A stretch of DNA of 64,000 nt from Amycolatopsis jejuensis (GTDB taxonomy: Bacteria; Actinomycetota; Actinomycetes; Mycobacteriales; Pseudonocardiaceae): assembly GCF_000717335.1 (NCBI RefSeq), contig NZ_JNYZ01000005.1, positions 186,001 through 250,000 on the forward strand, given 5' to 3'. Positions 33,180 to 41,529 of the stretch are shown in pieces. Under the pieces are notes generated by a model. The model worked only from the letters and a program-made list of their open reading frames with translations, had not been told where the DNA came from and did no database searches. A program made the translations under genes and the position numbers. How positions within the stretch are numbered: position 1 is the first letter of the stretch; each line of letters opens with the position of its first letter.

Positions 33180-33224
33180 GTTCTATCGAACTAGAACATA
33201 AACATATACGTACTAGAACAAATT
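33180..33224. promoter_or_regulatory. Operator-like repeats before the SnoaL-like gene
   Basis: Perfect GTTCTA-N6-TAGAAC (33180-33197) followed by CTAGAACAAATT (33213-33224), the exact reverse complement of the site at 31809-31820. TAGAAC half-sites resemble those of KstR-like TetR repressors, but no regulator gene is adjacent. It lies in an 83-base gap inside an apparent operon, implying a second promoter. Confidence 0.5.
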
Positions 33225-33235
33225 GGGAGTTTCTC

Positions 33236-33619
33236 ATGACCACGGATCTGGGCTACGACCCCGACGAGCTGTGTGCCGAGTTTCTCGCGCCGTGGAACGA
33301 CCACGACGTCGAGGCGGCCGTCGCCGCGTTCACCGACGACGCGTTCTGGGAGTTCACCGTCGGCTCGGACCCGTGGGGCACCGCGCACACCGGCCGCGCC
33401 GCCGTGCGGGCCGCGATCGAGGACGTGTTCACCGCGATCCCGGACATCCACTACGAGCTCGTCCGCTACCACGCGGGATCGACGCACCTCACGATGGAAG
33501 TCCTGGTCACCGGCACGAAACAGGACGGCACCAAGCTGAAGTACCAGGCGTGCGACATCCTCCGCCTCGACGGCAACCGGGTCGCCGGAAAACGCTCGTA
33601 CCGCAAGGTGGTCTCGTGA
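33236..33619 (+). CDS. NTF2/SnoaL-like small protein
   Basis: 127 residues of the cone-shaped NTF2-like fold: FLAPWNDHDVEAAVAAFTDD, FWEFTVGSDPWG, GRAAVRAAIEDVFTAIPDI and the closing ILRLDGNRVAGKRSY. Family members are cyclases, isomerases or hydratases, or have no activity. ATG 33236 follows TGGGAG. It overlaps the next start by GTGA, so the cluster is coupled. Confidence 0.82.
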   Translation: MTTDLGYDPDELCAEFLAPWNDHDVEAAVAAFTDDAFWEFTVGSDPWGTAHTGRAAVRAAIEDVFTAIPDIHYELVRYHAGSTHLTMEVLVTGTKQDGTKLKYQACDILRLDGNRVAGKRSYRKVVS

Positions 33620-34086
33620 CCGGCCCGGTCACCGCCGAGGTGCGCACCCTCATCGAGTACCAGCGCCTGTGCTACGTCGCGACCACCGGCCCGGACGGCG
33701 AGCCGAACCTCAGCCCGAAGGGCTCGCTGAAGGTACTCTCCGACCACGAGCTGGCGTTCGCGGACATGGCCTCGCCGAACACGGTGGCCAACCTGCGCGC
33801 CGATCCGCGGCTGGAGATCAACGTGGTCGATCCGTTCCTGCGCCGGGGGTACCGGATCAAGGGCGTCGGCACGGTGGTCGACGATCCGGGCCTGCTCGCC
33901 GTGGTCGGCGAAGGGCTCGGGCACGACTACCCGGTCCGCGCGGCGGTGCGGATCGCGGTCACCGAGGTGCGGCCGGTCGACAGCCCGGTCTACCTGTTCA
34001 CCAGCGCGCCGGCCGAGGAGGTGCACGCGATGTGGCAGGACAACTACGGCTATCACCGCGACGGCGCCGGGGGAGGGCCGAGCTGA
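33616..34086 (+). CDS. Pyridoxamine 5'-phosphate oxidase-family flavin protein
   Basis: 156-residue split barrel: LCYVATTGPDGEPNLSPKGS, ADMASPNTVANLRADPR and a C-terminal half ending in WQDNYGYH. The family binds FMN or F420 and acts as oxidase, reductase or heme-degrading protein. GTG 33616 overlaps the previous stop; its stop shares one base with the following ATG. Together with the LLM protein downstream it could form a flavin- or F420-based redox pair. Confidence 0.8.
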   Translation: MTGPVTAEVRTLIEYQRLCYVATTGPDGEPNLSPKGSLKVLSDHELAFADMASPNTVANLRADPRLEINVVDPFLRRGYRIKGVGTVVDDPGLLAVVGEGLGHDYPVRAAVRIAVTEVRPVDSPVYLFTSAPAEEVHAMWQDNYGYHRDGAGGGPS

Positions 34087-35135
34087 TGCGGTACGCACTC
34101 GCTTTCCCCGCCGAGGTCCAGCTGCGGACCACGGAGATGATCTCCGTCGGGCGGCAGGCCGAGGACGCCGGTCTGGACGGGGTGTGGGTCGCGGAAGGGC
34201 GTGGCGGGGAGGCGTTTTCGACCCTCGCCGCGCTGCTGATGAGCACGTCGCGGATCAGTGTGGGCGCGGGCGTCCTGCCCGTGTTCAACCGCAGCCCGTG
34301 GCTGGTCGCGATGGGTGCCGGAGTCCTCGAAGAGCTTGGCGGGCAACGGTTTCTGCTCGGTCTCGGACCGGGCCACCCGGCGGTGGTGCAGGACCGGCAC
34401 GGCCTGGTCTACGAGCGTCCGCTGGACCGGATCCGGGAAACCGTCGACATCGTGCGCGCGGCCCTCACCGGCGACGTGGTCGACTACCGTGGCAGCGTCT
34501 TCACCCTGCGCGGTGCCCAGCTCAGCCATCCCGCGGCGCCGGTGCCGATCCACCTGGCCGCGACCGGCCCGCGCGCGCTGCGGCTTGCGGGTGAGGTCGC
34601 CGACGGGGTCATCCTGATCCTGACCTCGAAAGTCACCGCTCATACGGCGTTGACCCAGGTGCAGGCGGCGGCTGTGGAAGCGGGCCGGGACCCGTCGTCG
34701 ATCGCCTCGTCGACGTACGTGTTCACCTGCGTACACGACGACCGCGACCGGGCGCGCGACGCTTCCCGCGGCACCCTCGCCTACTACGGCCGTCTGCGCA
34801 CGTACCGGAAAATCTTCCACGCCGCCGGTTTCGAACGGGAAGCGGCCGGGCTGGAGCGAGCTTGGGAGAGCGGGTCGGCGGAGTCGGCGGCTGCGGCGAT
34901 CAGCGACGCGATGATCGACGCCTTCACTGCGTCGGGCAATGCCGACGATGTCGCGAATGCCTTGCTGCGGATGGAAGAAACCGGCCTGACCGAGCTCACG
35001 GCATACCCGTATCCGGCGGCCGGTCAGTCGGCCATCGAGGCCTTTGAGTCCACTGTGGACGCCGTCGCGCGGGTCCGCTCGGTGAATTCGGTGAAGGGAG
35101 AATCGGCACATGCTGGACATGCGCCCCACCTGTGA
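34086..35135 (+). CDS. LLM-class flavin/F420-dependent oxidoreductase
   Basis: 349-residue luciferase-like protein: MRYALAFPAE start, GLDGVWVAEGRGGEAFS, SRISVGAGVLPVFNRSPW, FLLGLGPGHPAVV, and VPIHLAATGPRALRLAGE. These patterns fit the methylene-H4MPT reductase-like F420 subgroup, but cofactor is not proven. Its 3' end overlaps the DUF1272 gene by 26 bases. Confidence 0.86.
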   Translation: MRYALAFPAEVQLRTTEMISVGRQAEDAGLDGVWVAEGRGGEAFSTLAALLMSTSRISVGAGVLPVFNRSPWLVAMGAGVLEELGGQRFLLGLGPGHPAVVQDRHGLVYERPLDRIRETVDIVRAALTGDVVDYRGSVFTLRGAQLSHPAAPVPIHLAATGPRALRLAGEVADGVILILTSKVTAHTALTQVQAAAVEAGRDPSSIASSTYVFTCVHDDRDRARDASRGTLAYYGRLRTYRKIFHAAGFEREAAGLERAWESGSAESAAAAISDAMIDAFTASGNADDVANALLRMEETGLTELTAYPYPAAGQSAIEAFESTVDAVARVRSVNSVKGESAHAGHAPHL

Positions 35136-35337
35136 ACGCTGCGCCCGGGAACTGCCCGCGGACCAGCCGGGAGCGATGATCTGCAGCTTCGAATGCACCT
35201 TCTGTGCGGATTGCGTGTCCGGCCCGTTGAACGAGACGTGCCCGAACTGCGGCGGTACGTTCGTTCCGCGCCCGCCCCGGCCGACCGCACTGCTGGCGAA
35301 GTACCCACCCCGAGCGCCGGGTGATGCTGCGGAGTGA
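35110..35337 (+). CDS. DUF1272 zinc-ribbon-like protein
   Basis: 75 residues with the DUF1272 pattern: RPTCERCARELP, MICSFECTFCADC and CPNCGG, giving eight Cys that could hold two zinc ions. Function of the family is unknown. It overlaps the end of the LLM gene, so it is part of the operon. A strong hairpin follows. Confidence 0.88.
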   Translation: MLDMRPTCERCARELPADQPGAMICSFECTFCADCVSGPLNETCPNCGGTFVPRPPRPTALLAKYPPRAPGDAAE

Positions 35338-35344
35338 TGACCGG

Positions 35345-35381
35345 CCCGGCCGAGGGCTTCCGGGTGAAGCTCTCGGCCGGG
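35345..35381. terminator. Bidirectional hairpin terminator
   Basis: CCCGGCCGAG (35345-35354) pairs with CTCGGCCGGG (35372-35381); inside, GCTTC pairs with GAAGC around a CGGGT loop. It stands between the convergent DUF1272 and P450 genes. Confidence 0.7.
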
Positions 35382-35388
35382 GGATGCG

Positions 35389-36543
35389 CTATCGGACCCG
35401 GACCGGCAGGCTTTCCAGCCCGCGGATCACGTTGTTCAAGTGGCGCACCGGTGTTCCGGTCTCGAACCGGTGCACGCGGTGGGCCAGCGCGGACAGGATC
35501 GCGTCCGCCTCCATCCGGGCGAGGCCCTGTCCGGCGCAGGCGTGGATGCCGAAGCCGAAGGAGAGGTGGTCGCCGGCGCGGCGGGCCACGTCGAACCGGT
35601 CCGGGGCAGGGTAATGGCGGTCGTCGCGGTTGCCGGAGCCGTAGAGCAGGACGACGCGGTCCCCGGCCGGGATCGTGACCCCGTCCAGCGGCACGTCGAC
35701 GGTGGTCGTCCGGGTGAAAGCTTGCACTGGTGAGTCGTAGCGGAGGACTTCGTTGAACGCGTCTTCCGCGCCGCCCAGCCGCACCGCGTCCCACTGCTCG
35801 GGGTTCTGCGCGAAGAGGTGGACCGCGTTCGACAGCGCGTTGATCGTCGTGTCGATCCCGGCCGTGACGTACGCGGACAGCAGCCGCGGACACGACGCCT
35901 GCTCGATGACCCCGGCGTCGGCTGCCTCGTAAATCGCGCGGCCGAGGCTGCCGGGCGCGAGGTCGTCCGGTCCGGCCGACTCCAGCCACTCGTGCATGGC
36001 CTGCCGGACCGGCTGCAGGTCGATCATCCGCTGGTTCAGCGGGCCGAACGCGGTGAAGGAGGCGTCGGCCCACGCCAGCAGCTGCCCGCGGACCGCCGGA
36101 CTCACCCCGATCAGGTCCGCTACGACCCGGAGCGGAAACACCTGCGCCAGGTCGCGGACAGCGTCGAATTCGCCCTTGTCGAATAGTTCGTCGACGAGAT
36201 CCGCAGCCTGCGTGGTCAGGTCCGCCCGAAGCCGTTCGAGACCCCGCGGTGCGAGCTGCTCGGACAGCACGCTCCGCAGCCGCCGGTGCAACGGCGGATC
36301 GGACGCCAGCACGGTGCCGTTGAGCCCGGCGTTCATGGCGTCGTTGAGCGCGACGCCGTTCGCGGAGGAGAACGTCTCCCACTTGCGCAGCGCGTTGCGG
36401 ACCTCGGCATACCGCGGAATCGCCCAGGCCTCGTGGCGTTCGAGATAGACCGCAGGTCCCTGGGCGCGCAGCTCGGCGTAGACGGGGTAGGGATCGTGGA
36501 GGGTGGGGTCGCTGAAGAGGTCGACGTCCGAGGTGAAGCGCAT
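35389..36543 (-). CDS. Cytochrome P450
   Basis: 384-residue class I bacterial P450. I-helix AGIDTT at 228-233, ExxR at E265-R268, heme-binding FGFGIHACAG with Cys336. No ferredoxin or ferredoxin reductase gene is adjacent, so redox partners come from elsewhere. Convergent to the LLM/PNPOx cluster and possibly part of the same metabolic unit (inference). ATG 36543 has a GGAG site upstream. Confidence 0.95.
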   Translation of the reverse strand: MRFTSDVDLFSDPTLHDPYPVYAELRAQGPAVYLERHEAWAIPRYAEVRNALRKWETFSSANGVALNDAMNAGLNGTVLASDPPLHRRLRSVLSEQLAPRGLERLRADLTTQAADLVDELFDKGEFDAVRDLAQVFPLRVVADLIGVSPAVRGQLLAWADASFTAFGPLNQRMIDLQPVRQAMHEWLESAGPDDLAPGSLGRAIYEAADAGVIEQASCPRLLSAYVTAGIDTTINALSNAVHLFAQNPEQWDAVRLGGAEDAFNEVLRYDSPVQAFTRTTTVDVPLDGVTIPAGDRVVLLYGSGNRDDRHYPAPDRFDVARRAGDHLSFGFGIHACAGQGLARMEADAILSALAHRVHRFETGTPVRHLNNVIRGLESLPVRVR

Positions 36544-36637
36544 GGTGCCTCCGGGAGCAGGTGATGGTTCCAGTGTCGGAACCCGGCGGCACGGGACGCC
36601 ACGGTGTGCCGGTCACCTCTGCCCTTTCGGGCACGCC

Positions 36638-37264
36638 TCAGACCAGGCGGTCGACCGCGGAGCCGAAACCCAGCCAGGGATGCCGGTTGCCCCACCAGCA
36701 CCAGCCGACCTTCGGGGCGTTGCGCCGTTCGGGACCGTCGCGGCCGGTGCCGTTGCTGATCCACAGCGCCGGGGTACGGGCGTCGAAAGTGCCGTTTTCC
36801 TTGCGCAGCCGGGAGCCGATGGTCATGAAGCAGCGGTCGCGTTCGAGCGCGGCCGGCTGCTGCAGTACCCAGTGGATGCCTTCGGTGAGCAGCAGCGGGG
36901 TGCGACCGGCTCGGCTCAGCTCCGGCAGCGCTTCCGCCGGGCTCCAGTTCGCCAGATGATCCCCGCGGTCGAGCGCGGTGACGACGTACAGCGCGCTCTC
37001 CGGCAGCTCGAGGTCAGCTGGGGTGAAGCGGTCGACATCGGGCAGGTCAGTGACGACGAATCCCCGCTTGCCCTCGTGCCGGAGCAACGGCGCGAGCACG
37101 GACGCGGGTGCCCGGTCCGGGTGAATGGTGAGCAGGCCGTCACTGCCGGTGTGTGCGGCGAAGGCGCGCAGGGTGTCGGCGGGGATGTTCGCGACCCCGG
37201 GTATCCCCAGCTCGATCAGGCGTTCTGCCTGCGCCGGGAGGGCCGGGAGGGCGAGGGTCGGCAC
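36638..37264 (-). CDS. Hypothetical protein, DUF5701-like
   Basis: 208 residues. It resembles DUF5701 proteins (from memory): an N-terminal helix (AQAERLIELGIPGVANIPAD), then VVTDLPDVDRFTPADLELPE, PLLLTEGIHWVLQQP and a C-terminal WISNGTGRDGPERRNAPKVG followed by WCWWGNRHPWLG. Usually annotated as hypothetical in actinobacteria. GTG 37264 follows GGAG at good spacing and is chosen over a much longer open frame. Function unknown. Confidence 0.72.
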   Translation of the reverse strand: MPTLALPALPAQAERLIELGIPGVANIPADTLRAFAAHTGSDGLLTIHPDRAPASVLAPLLRHEGKRGFVVTDLPDVDRFTPADLELPESALYVVTALDRGDHLANWSPAEALPELSRAGRTPLLLTEGIHWVLQQPAALERDRCFMTIGSRLRKENGTFDARTPALWISNGTGRDGPERRNAPKVGWCWWGNRHPWLGFGSAVDRLV

Positions 37265-37370
37265 GGGCGGCTCCTTTTTGTCGATGATAGGCCCGCGGGC
37301 ATGTCGATCGGGGTGGGTGCCATTCGTCGCTTGGGTGAGACGAGCCGATCGAGACCCCCGGGAGACGACG

Positions 37371-38900
37371 ATGAGGGCAGGACGACGCGAATGGCTGGGC
37401 CTGGCGGTGCTGGCGCTGCCGACCGTGCTGTTGTCGCTGGACATGAGCGTGCTGCACCTGGCAGTTCCGCATCTGGCCGCCGACCTGCGGCCGAGCAGTA
37501 CGCAGCTGCTGTGGATCATCGACGTCTACGGGTTCATGATCGCCGGGTTCCTCGTCACGATGGGTACGCTCGGTGACCGGATCGGGCGGCGGAAGCTGCT
37601 GATGGCCGGTGGGACGGCGTTCGGGCTCGCGTCGATCGCGGCGGCGTTCGCCACGAGCCCGGAGATGCTGATCGGCGCGCGGGCGGTGCTGGGGATCGCC
37701 GGGGCGACGCTGATGCCGTCGACGCTCGCCTTGATCAGCAACATGTTCCCCGACGCCAAGCAGCGCGGTACCGCGATCGCGGTGTGGATGAGCTGCTTCA
37801 TGGGCGGCATGGTGGTCGGGCCGGTGGCCGGTGGGTTCCTGCTGGAGCATTTCCGGTGGGGTTCGGTGTTCCTGATGGGGGTCCCGGTGATGATCCTGCT
37901 GCTGGTGACCGCGCCGAAACTGCTGCCGGAGTACCGCGACACGTCCGCCGGACGGCTGGACCTCGCGAGCGTTGCGCTGTCACTGGGCGCGATCCTGCCG
38001 GTCATCTACGCACTCAAGGAAATCGCGAAGAGCGGGTTGTCGCTGACCGAGGTCGTGGTACTGGCGGTGGGTCTGACGATCGGCGTGGTGTTCGTCCGCC
38101 GCCAGCGCCGGCTCGCGCATCCGCTGCTGGACCTGCAGCTCTTCCGGGTCCGCGCCTTCAGCGCGGCGGTGAGCATCATGCTGGTCGGCGCACTCACGAT
38201 GGGCGGGGTGTTCCTGCTGGTCAGCCAGTACCTGCAGATGGTGGCCGGACTGAGCACGGTAGCCGCGGGGCTGCTGCTGGTCCCGCAGGCACTCGCGGTG
38301 GTAGCCGGGTCGATGATCGCGCCGCGGCTGGCGCGCCGGTTCCGCCCGGAGTTCGTGCTGGGGTTCGGCATGCTGGTAGCCGCAGGCGGAATCCTGCTGT
38401 TCACCCTGGCCGGCGCGACGGGTGGCGTGACGTTCGTGGTGCTGGGCATGTCGATCGGGAGCTTCGGAATGGGCCCGCAGGGCGTGCTGTGCACGGAGAT
38501 GGTGGTGAGCTCGGTACCGCCGCAGAAGGCAGGCGCAGCGTCGGCAATGTCGGAGACGAGCGCGGAGTTCGGAATCGCCATGGGGATCGCAGTGTTCGGC
38601 TCCATCGCGACGGCGGTGTACCGGGATCGGATCGAGGTCCCGTCGTCTATTCCGGCTGCCGCCACCGCGGAGGCAACCGACAGCATGGCGGGCGCGCTGC
38701 ACGCGGGGAGCACGTTGCCGGGCCCGCTGGGGGAGCAGCTGGTGACGACCGCGCGGGAGGCGTTCACGTCCGGGCTGCACACGGTCGCGGGTATCGCGGC
38801 GGGGATTGTGGTGGTGTTCGCGGTGGTGGGGATGGTGGCCCTGCGCCGGACCCGGGGCGGGGCGGTTGAGGAGCGGGTTTTGGTGGGTAGTGAGCGGTGA
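37371..38900 (+). CDS. MFS transporter, DHA2 (14-segment drug efflux) type
   Basis: 509 residues with 14 predicted membrane segments. N-terminal DHA2 signature VLLSLDMSVLHLAVPHLA, then WIIDVYGFMIAGFLV and GTLGDRIGRRKLL, as in QacA/SmvA/LfrA quaternary-ammonium pumps. ATG 37371 follows GGGAG. Its stop codon lies within the first copy of a direct repeat (38897 onward). Confidence 0.9.
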   Translation: MRAGRREWLGLAVLALPTVLLSLDMSVLHLAVPHLAADLRPSSTQLLWIIDVYGFMIAGFLVTMGTLGDRIGRRKLLMAGGTAFGLASIAAAFATSPEMLIGARAVLGIAGATLMPSTLALISNMFPDAKQRGTAIAVWMSCFMGGMVVGPVAGGFLLEHFRWGSVFLMGVPVMILLLVTAPKLLPEYRDTSAGRLDLASVALSLGAILPVIYALKEIAKSGLSLTEVVVLAVGLTIGVVFVRRQRRLAHPLLDLQLFRVRAFSAAVSIMLVGALTMGGVFLLVSQYLQMVAGLSTVAAGLLLVPQALAVVAGSMIAPRLARRFRPEFVLGFGMLVAAGGILLFTLAGATGGVTFVVLGMSIGSFGMGPQGVLCTEMVVSSVPPQKAGAASAMSETSAEFGIAMGIAVFGSIATAVYRDRIEVPSSIPAAATAEATDSMAGALHAGSTLPGPLGEQLVTTAREAFTSGLHTVAGIAAGIVVVFAVVGMVALRRTRGGAVEERVLVGSER

Positions 38901-38995
38901 GTTCGGGTGGTGGGGTTCTTGGTTGGTCGTGGGTTGCTGGTGAGTTCGGGTGGCGGGGTTTGGTGGGGTGTTTGGTTGGTCGTGGGTTGCCGGTC
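38897..38995. repeat. Imperfect direct repeat, G/T-rich
   Basis: GTGAGTTCGGGTGG occurs at 38897-38910 and 38940-38953; each is followed by a block containing TTTGGTTGGTCGTGGGTTG or a near copy. The first copy includes the TGA stop of the upstream pump gene. The 430-base interval 38901-39330 holds no convincing gene. Confidence 0.75.
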
Positions 38996-39068
38996 AGCCG
39001 GGTCGTGGGGCTTGGTGAGGTTCTCCTCAGCCCGGCTCCGCCGCCCGGCCGCAGGTGTGGCCGTTCCT

Positions 39069-39187
39069 CCGCGACTGGCAAATTATCCAGCAGTTCGGTC
39101 TGTGGCCTGGCCATATCCAGCACTCGCCCACCGTCCGGGTTCCACTCGAGTGAGTCACCTCCGCCAGTCGCGGACGATTATCCAGCA
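39069..39187. repeat. Inverted repeat arms each followed by a TTATCCAGCA box
   Basis: CCGCGACTGGC (39069-39079) and GCCAGTCGCGG (39163-39173) are exact reverse complements. A TTATCCAGCA box follows each arm (39083-39092, 39178-39187); a one-mismatch copy is at 39113-39122 and another exact copy at 39331-39340. The boxes keep the same orientation. Confidence 0.7.
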
Positions 39188-39190
39188 CTT

Positions 39191-39300
39191 CCGCCGAAGA
39201 CGGGGCTCCGCCGAAACCGGGGCTCCGCCGAAGACCGGGGCTCCGCCGAAGACCGGGGCCCCGCCGAAAACCGGGGCCCCGCCGAAAACCGGGGTTCCGC
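39191..39300. repeat. 18-base tandem repeat, about six units
   Basis: Consecutive units of the type GGGGCTCCGCCGAAGACC, one shortened to 17 bases and the last two changed to GGGGCCCCGCCGAAAACC, ending in GGGGTTCCGCAGGGG. Noncoding on codon grounds. Units have no unique spacers, so it is not a CRISPR. Confidence 0.85.
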
Positions 39301-39330
39301 AGGGGATTCGGTCTTCCAGCAAGCGCGAGA

Positions 39331-40530
39331 TTATCCAGCACTCCCCACCAAAGTCCGCGTCCGTAGCCACATCACAACCGCGCAGCCGACCGCAACGAAC
39401 GTTGCAGCGGCGGCCAGCGCAAGGATCGTCGGGGCGGGCGTGCCAACTCCCAGCAAGATGCCGGTCGCGGCGGGGCCCGCAACCGACCCGGCCCGGCCCA
39501 TTGCCGACGACCAGCCGATTCCCGTTGTCCGGTGTTCGCGTGGGTACAGCGCAACCGCCAGGCTCAGCTGGCCGCTCTGGCTTGCGCTGATGCCCGCGCC
39601 GATGCCGACCAGCGCGATCACCAAAGCCGTACCCCTGAGGTCCAGGGTTACCGCGGCGAGCAGGCACACGGCGGACAGCAGCGGGATCGCGACCAACGTC
39701 CGGCTCACTCCGGCCCACGCGGTGACCGGTATTACCGCAATGGCGCCCGCGATGGCGCCTAGGTAAATGAACGCCAGGGCGAGTGGGGCGTCCGAACCGG
39801 CGACGCCCAGGTGGGTGACCAGCACCGGGGCCCAAGTGGACAGTGCGGTCGACACGGCGAAGACGAGAAAAGCGAAGAGCCACAACAGAATCGTGTCGGC
39901 GCGAACGTCCCCGAACAGTTTCCGCACCCGTTCCGACGCGGGTTCCCTCGTCACGGCTGGTTCCGGCGGCAGGAGCAGTTGCAACGGGACGACCATCGCG
40001 AGCGAAACCGCGCCCACTGACCAGAACAGGCCGGTCACGCCGGACAGCGCGACGATCTTCTGGTAGGCAAAGCCGACTACGGTGGCGCCGCCGGAAAAGC
40101 CCAGTGCGACGAGCAGCGGTACCACGGCCCGACGCTCCGCTGAGCTGAAATCCGTGGCCAGCGCGACCGCCGACGGCAGCACGCCGCCGAAGCCCAGACC
40201 GGTCACGAACCGGATGGCGCTCACCGCTTCCATCGACTGCATCGGCAGGACCATTGCCAGCACCAGCGTGCCCACGGCGAACAGCGCCGTGCTGCCGATC
40301 AGCAACCGGCGCTTGCCGAATTGCCTTGCGAGCCGGCCGGAACCCAGGTAGCCGAGGAAAACGCCGACGCTCGTCGCGACGAGCGGGGCGGTGAAAGCGC
40401 TTGCGTCGACGCCCCAGTCCGCGGCCAGCGCCGGTACTGCGAGCGAGAGCGCGGTTGCGTCGAATCCGTCCAGCAGGACCAGAAATACGCACAGGGGGAC
40501 CACGAGCCGTGCGTGCTGCCGGACCTTCAC
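39331..40530 (-). CDS. MFS transporter, aromatic acid:H+ symporter (AAHS)-like
   Basis: 399 residues, 12 membrane segments. Segment 1 LLDGFDATALSLAVPAL carries the DGxD motif of the AAHS family (PcaK, BenK, MhpT), and GSGRLARQFGKRRLL is the loop 2-3 signature. Likely imports an aromatic or related organic acid. GTG 40530 has no strong ribosome site. The TAA stop (39331-39333) is supplied by a TTATCCAGCA repeat box, suggesting the repeat inserted or expanded at the gene end. Confidence 0.86.
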   Translation of the reverse strand: MKVRQHARLVVPLCVFLVLLDGFDATALSLAVPALAADWGVDASAFTAPLVATSVGVFLGYLGSGRLARQFGKRRLLIGSTALFAVGTLVLAMVLPMQSMEAVSAIRFVTGLGFGGVLPSAVALATDFSSAERRAVVPLLVALGFSGGATVVGFAYQKIVALSGVTGLFWSVGAVSLAMVVPLQLLLPPEPAVTREPASERVRKLFGDVRADTILLWLFAFLVFAVSTALSTWAPVLVTHLGVAGSDAPLALAFIYLGAIAGAIAVIPVTAWAGVSRTLVAIPLLSAVCLLAAVTLDLRGTALVIALVGIGAGISASQSGQLSLAVALYPREHRTTGIGWSSAMGRAGSVAGPAATGILLGVGTPAPTILALAAAATFVAVGCAVVMWLRTRTLVGSAG

Positions 40531-40645
40531 TGCGGACCGGCCGTTGCCCCGTCGGTGGAAGCGAGCACAGCGGGAGTCGTCAGAGGATCTAACTCCATGA
40601 TCCGAGACTGGTGCAGACCGCCAGAAGGTGTCAAGCGGACAAGGC

Positions 40646-40676
40646 GCCCGAATGAAGGGAAGGCGTCAATTCGGGC
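40646..40676 (-). terminator. Hairpin downstream of the DUF574 methyltransferase
   Basis: GCCCGAAT (40646-40653) pairs with ATTCGGGC (40669-40676), 15-base loop. It starts 8 bases after the methyltransferase stop in the direction of transcription. The T-tract is poor, so it may be an intergenic repeat element acting as terminator. Confidence 0.45.
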
Positions 40677-40683
40677 AAACAGG

Positions 40684-41529
40684 TCAGGGTTTCCGGGCGA
40701 CCCCGCACGCCAGAATCCGCTGCGCGATCGTCGGGTCGCCCAGCAGCGGGCCGTCCGGCCACCACTGGGCCACCGAGACGATTTCCGCCGGCTGCCCAGG
40801 ACCGGTCGGGACCAGCGGAAGCCCGTGGAAGAGCTCCTCGATCTCGTCGCGGGTGCGGGACGTGACGTCCTTCATCGAGCCGTTGCGGATGACCTCCACC
40901 AGATCCTGCACGGTCTCGTCGTCGGCGGACCCGTCGTGCGGGTCGAGCAGGTGGGTGATCGCGAGGTACGACCCGGACGGGAGGCGGTCGATGAACTGCT
41001 TGGTGACGTCCGCGGGCAGGTTCCGGTCGCCCTTGTGGTGGTGCAGTGCCGCGATGAACAGCACGGCGATCGGTTCGTCCCAATCGAGGTGATCGCGCAC
41101 GGTGGGGTGGTCGAGAATGCTCGGCGGGTCGAAGAAATCGGCCTGCAGGTACTCGGTGAAGTCGTTTTCGTCGAGCAACGCGCGCCCGTGGCTCGCCACC
41201 ACCGGGTCGTAATCGACGTACACGACCTTCGCCTCCGCCTGCGCCCGCTGCACGACCTGATGCACGTTCTCCGTGGTGGGCAGGCCCGAGCCGCAGTCGA
41301 TGTACTGCCGGACGCCCGCGTTGAACGCGAGGAAGCGGCACACCCGGATCAGGAAGTTCCGGTTTTCGAGCGCGGCCTGCGGCGCCTCCGGCATCCGCCG
41401 CGCGATTTCCGTCGCGACCCGCCGGTCGATCTCGTAGTTGTCCTTGCCACCCAAGAGATAGTCGTAGACGCGCGCAACGCTCGACTCGTTCGGGTTGACC
41501 CCCACCGGGGTGTTGACTGCGTCGGTCAC
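40684..41529 (-). CDS. SAM-dependent methyltransferase, DUF574 type
   Basis: 281 residues. Family signatures: SSVARVYDYLLGGKDNYEID near the start, ALENRNFLIR, QYIDCGSGLPTTENVHQV (SAM site), VVYVDYDPVV and a C-terminal WWPDGPLL. These proteins are abundant in actinomycetes, often near regulators, with few known substrates. GTG 41529 follows GGGAGG and is preferred over a start at 41634. Confidence 0.88.
   Translation of the reverse strand: MTDAVNTPVGVNPNESSVARVYDYLLGGKDNYEIDRRVATEIARRMPEAPQAALENRNFLIRVCRFLAFNAGVRQYIDCGSGLPTTENVHQVVQRAQAEAKVVYVDYDPVVASHGRALLDENDFTEYLQADFFDPPSILDHPTVRDHLDWDEPIAVLFIAALHHHKGDRNLPADVTKQFIDRLPSGSYLAITHLLDPHDGSADDETVQDLVEVIRNGSMKDVTSRTRDEIEELFHGLPLVPTGPGQPAEIVSVAQWWPDGPLLGDPTIAQRILACGVARKP

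Noticed and set aside
39191..39300. Tandem array considered as a CRISPR
   Set aside because: Units of 17-18 bases are contiguous with no spacers and no cas genes.
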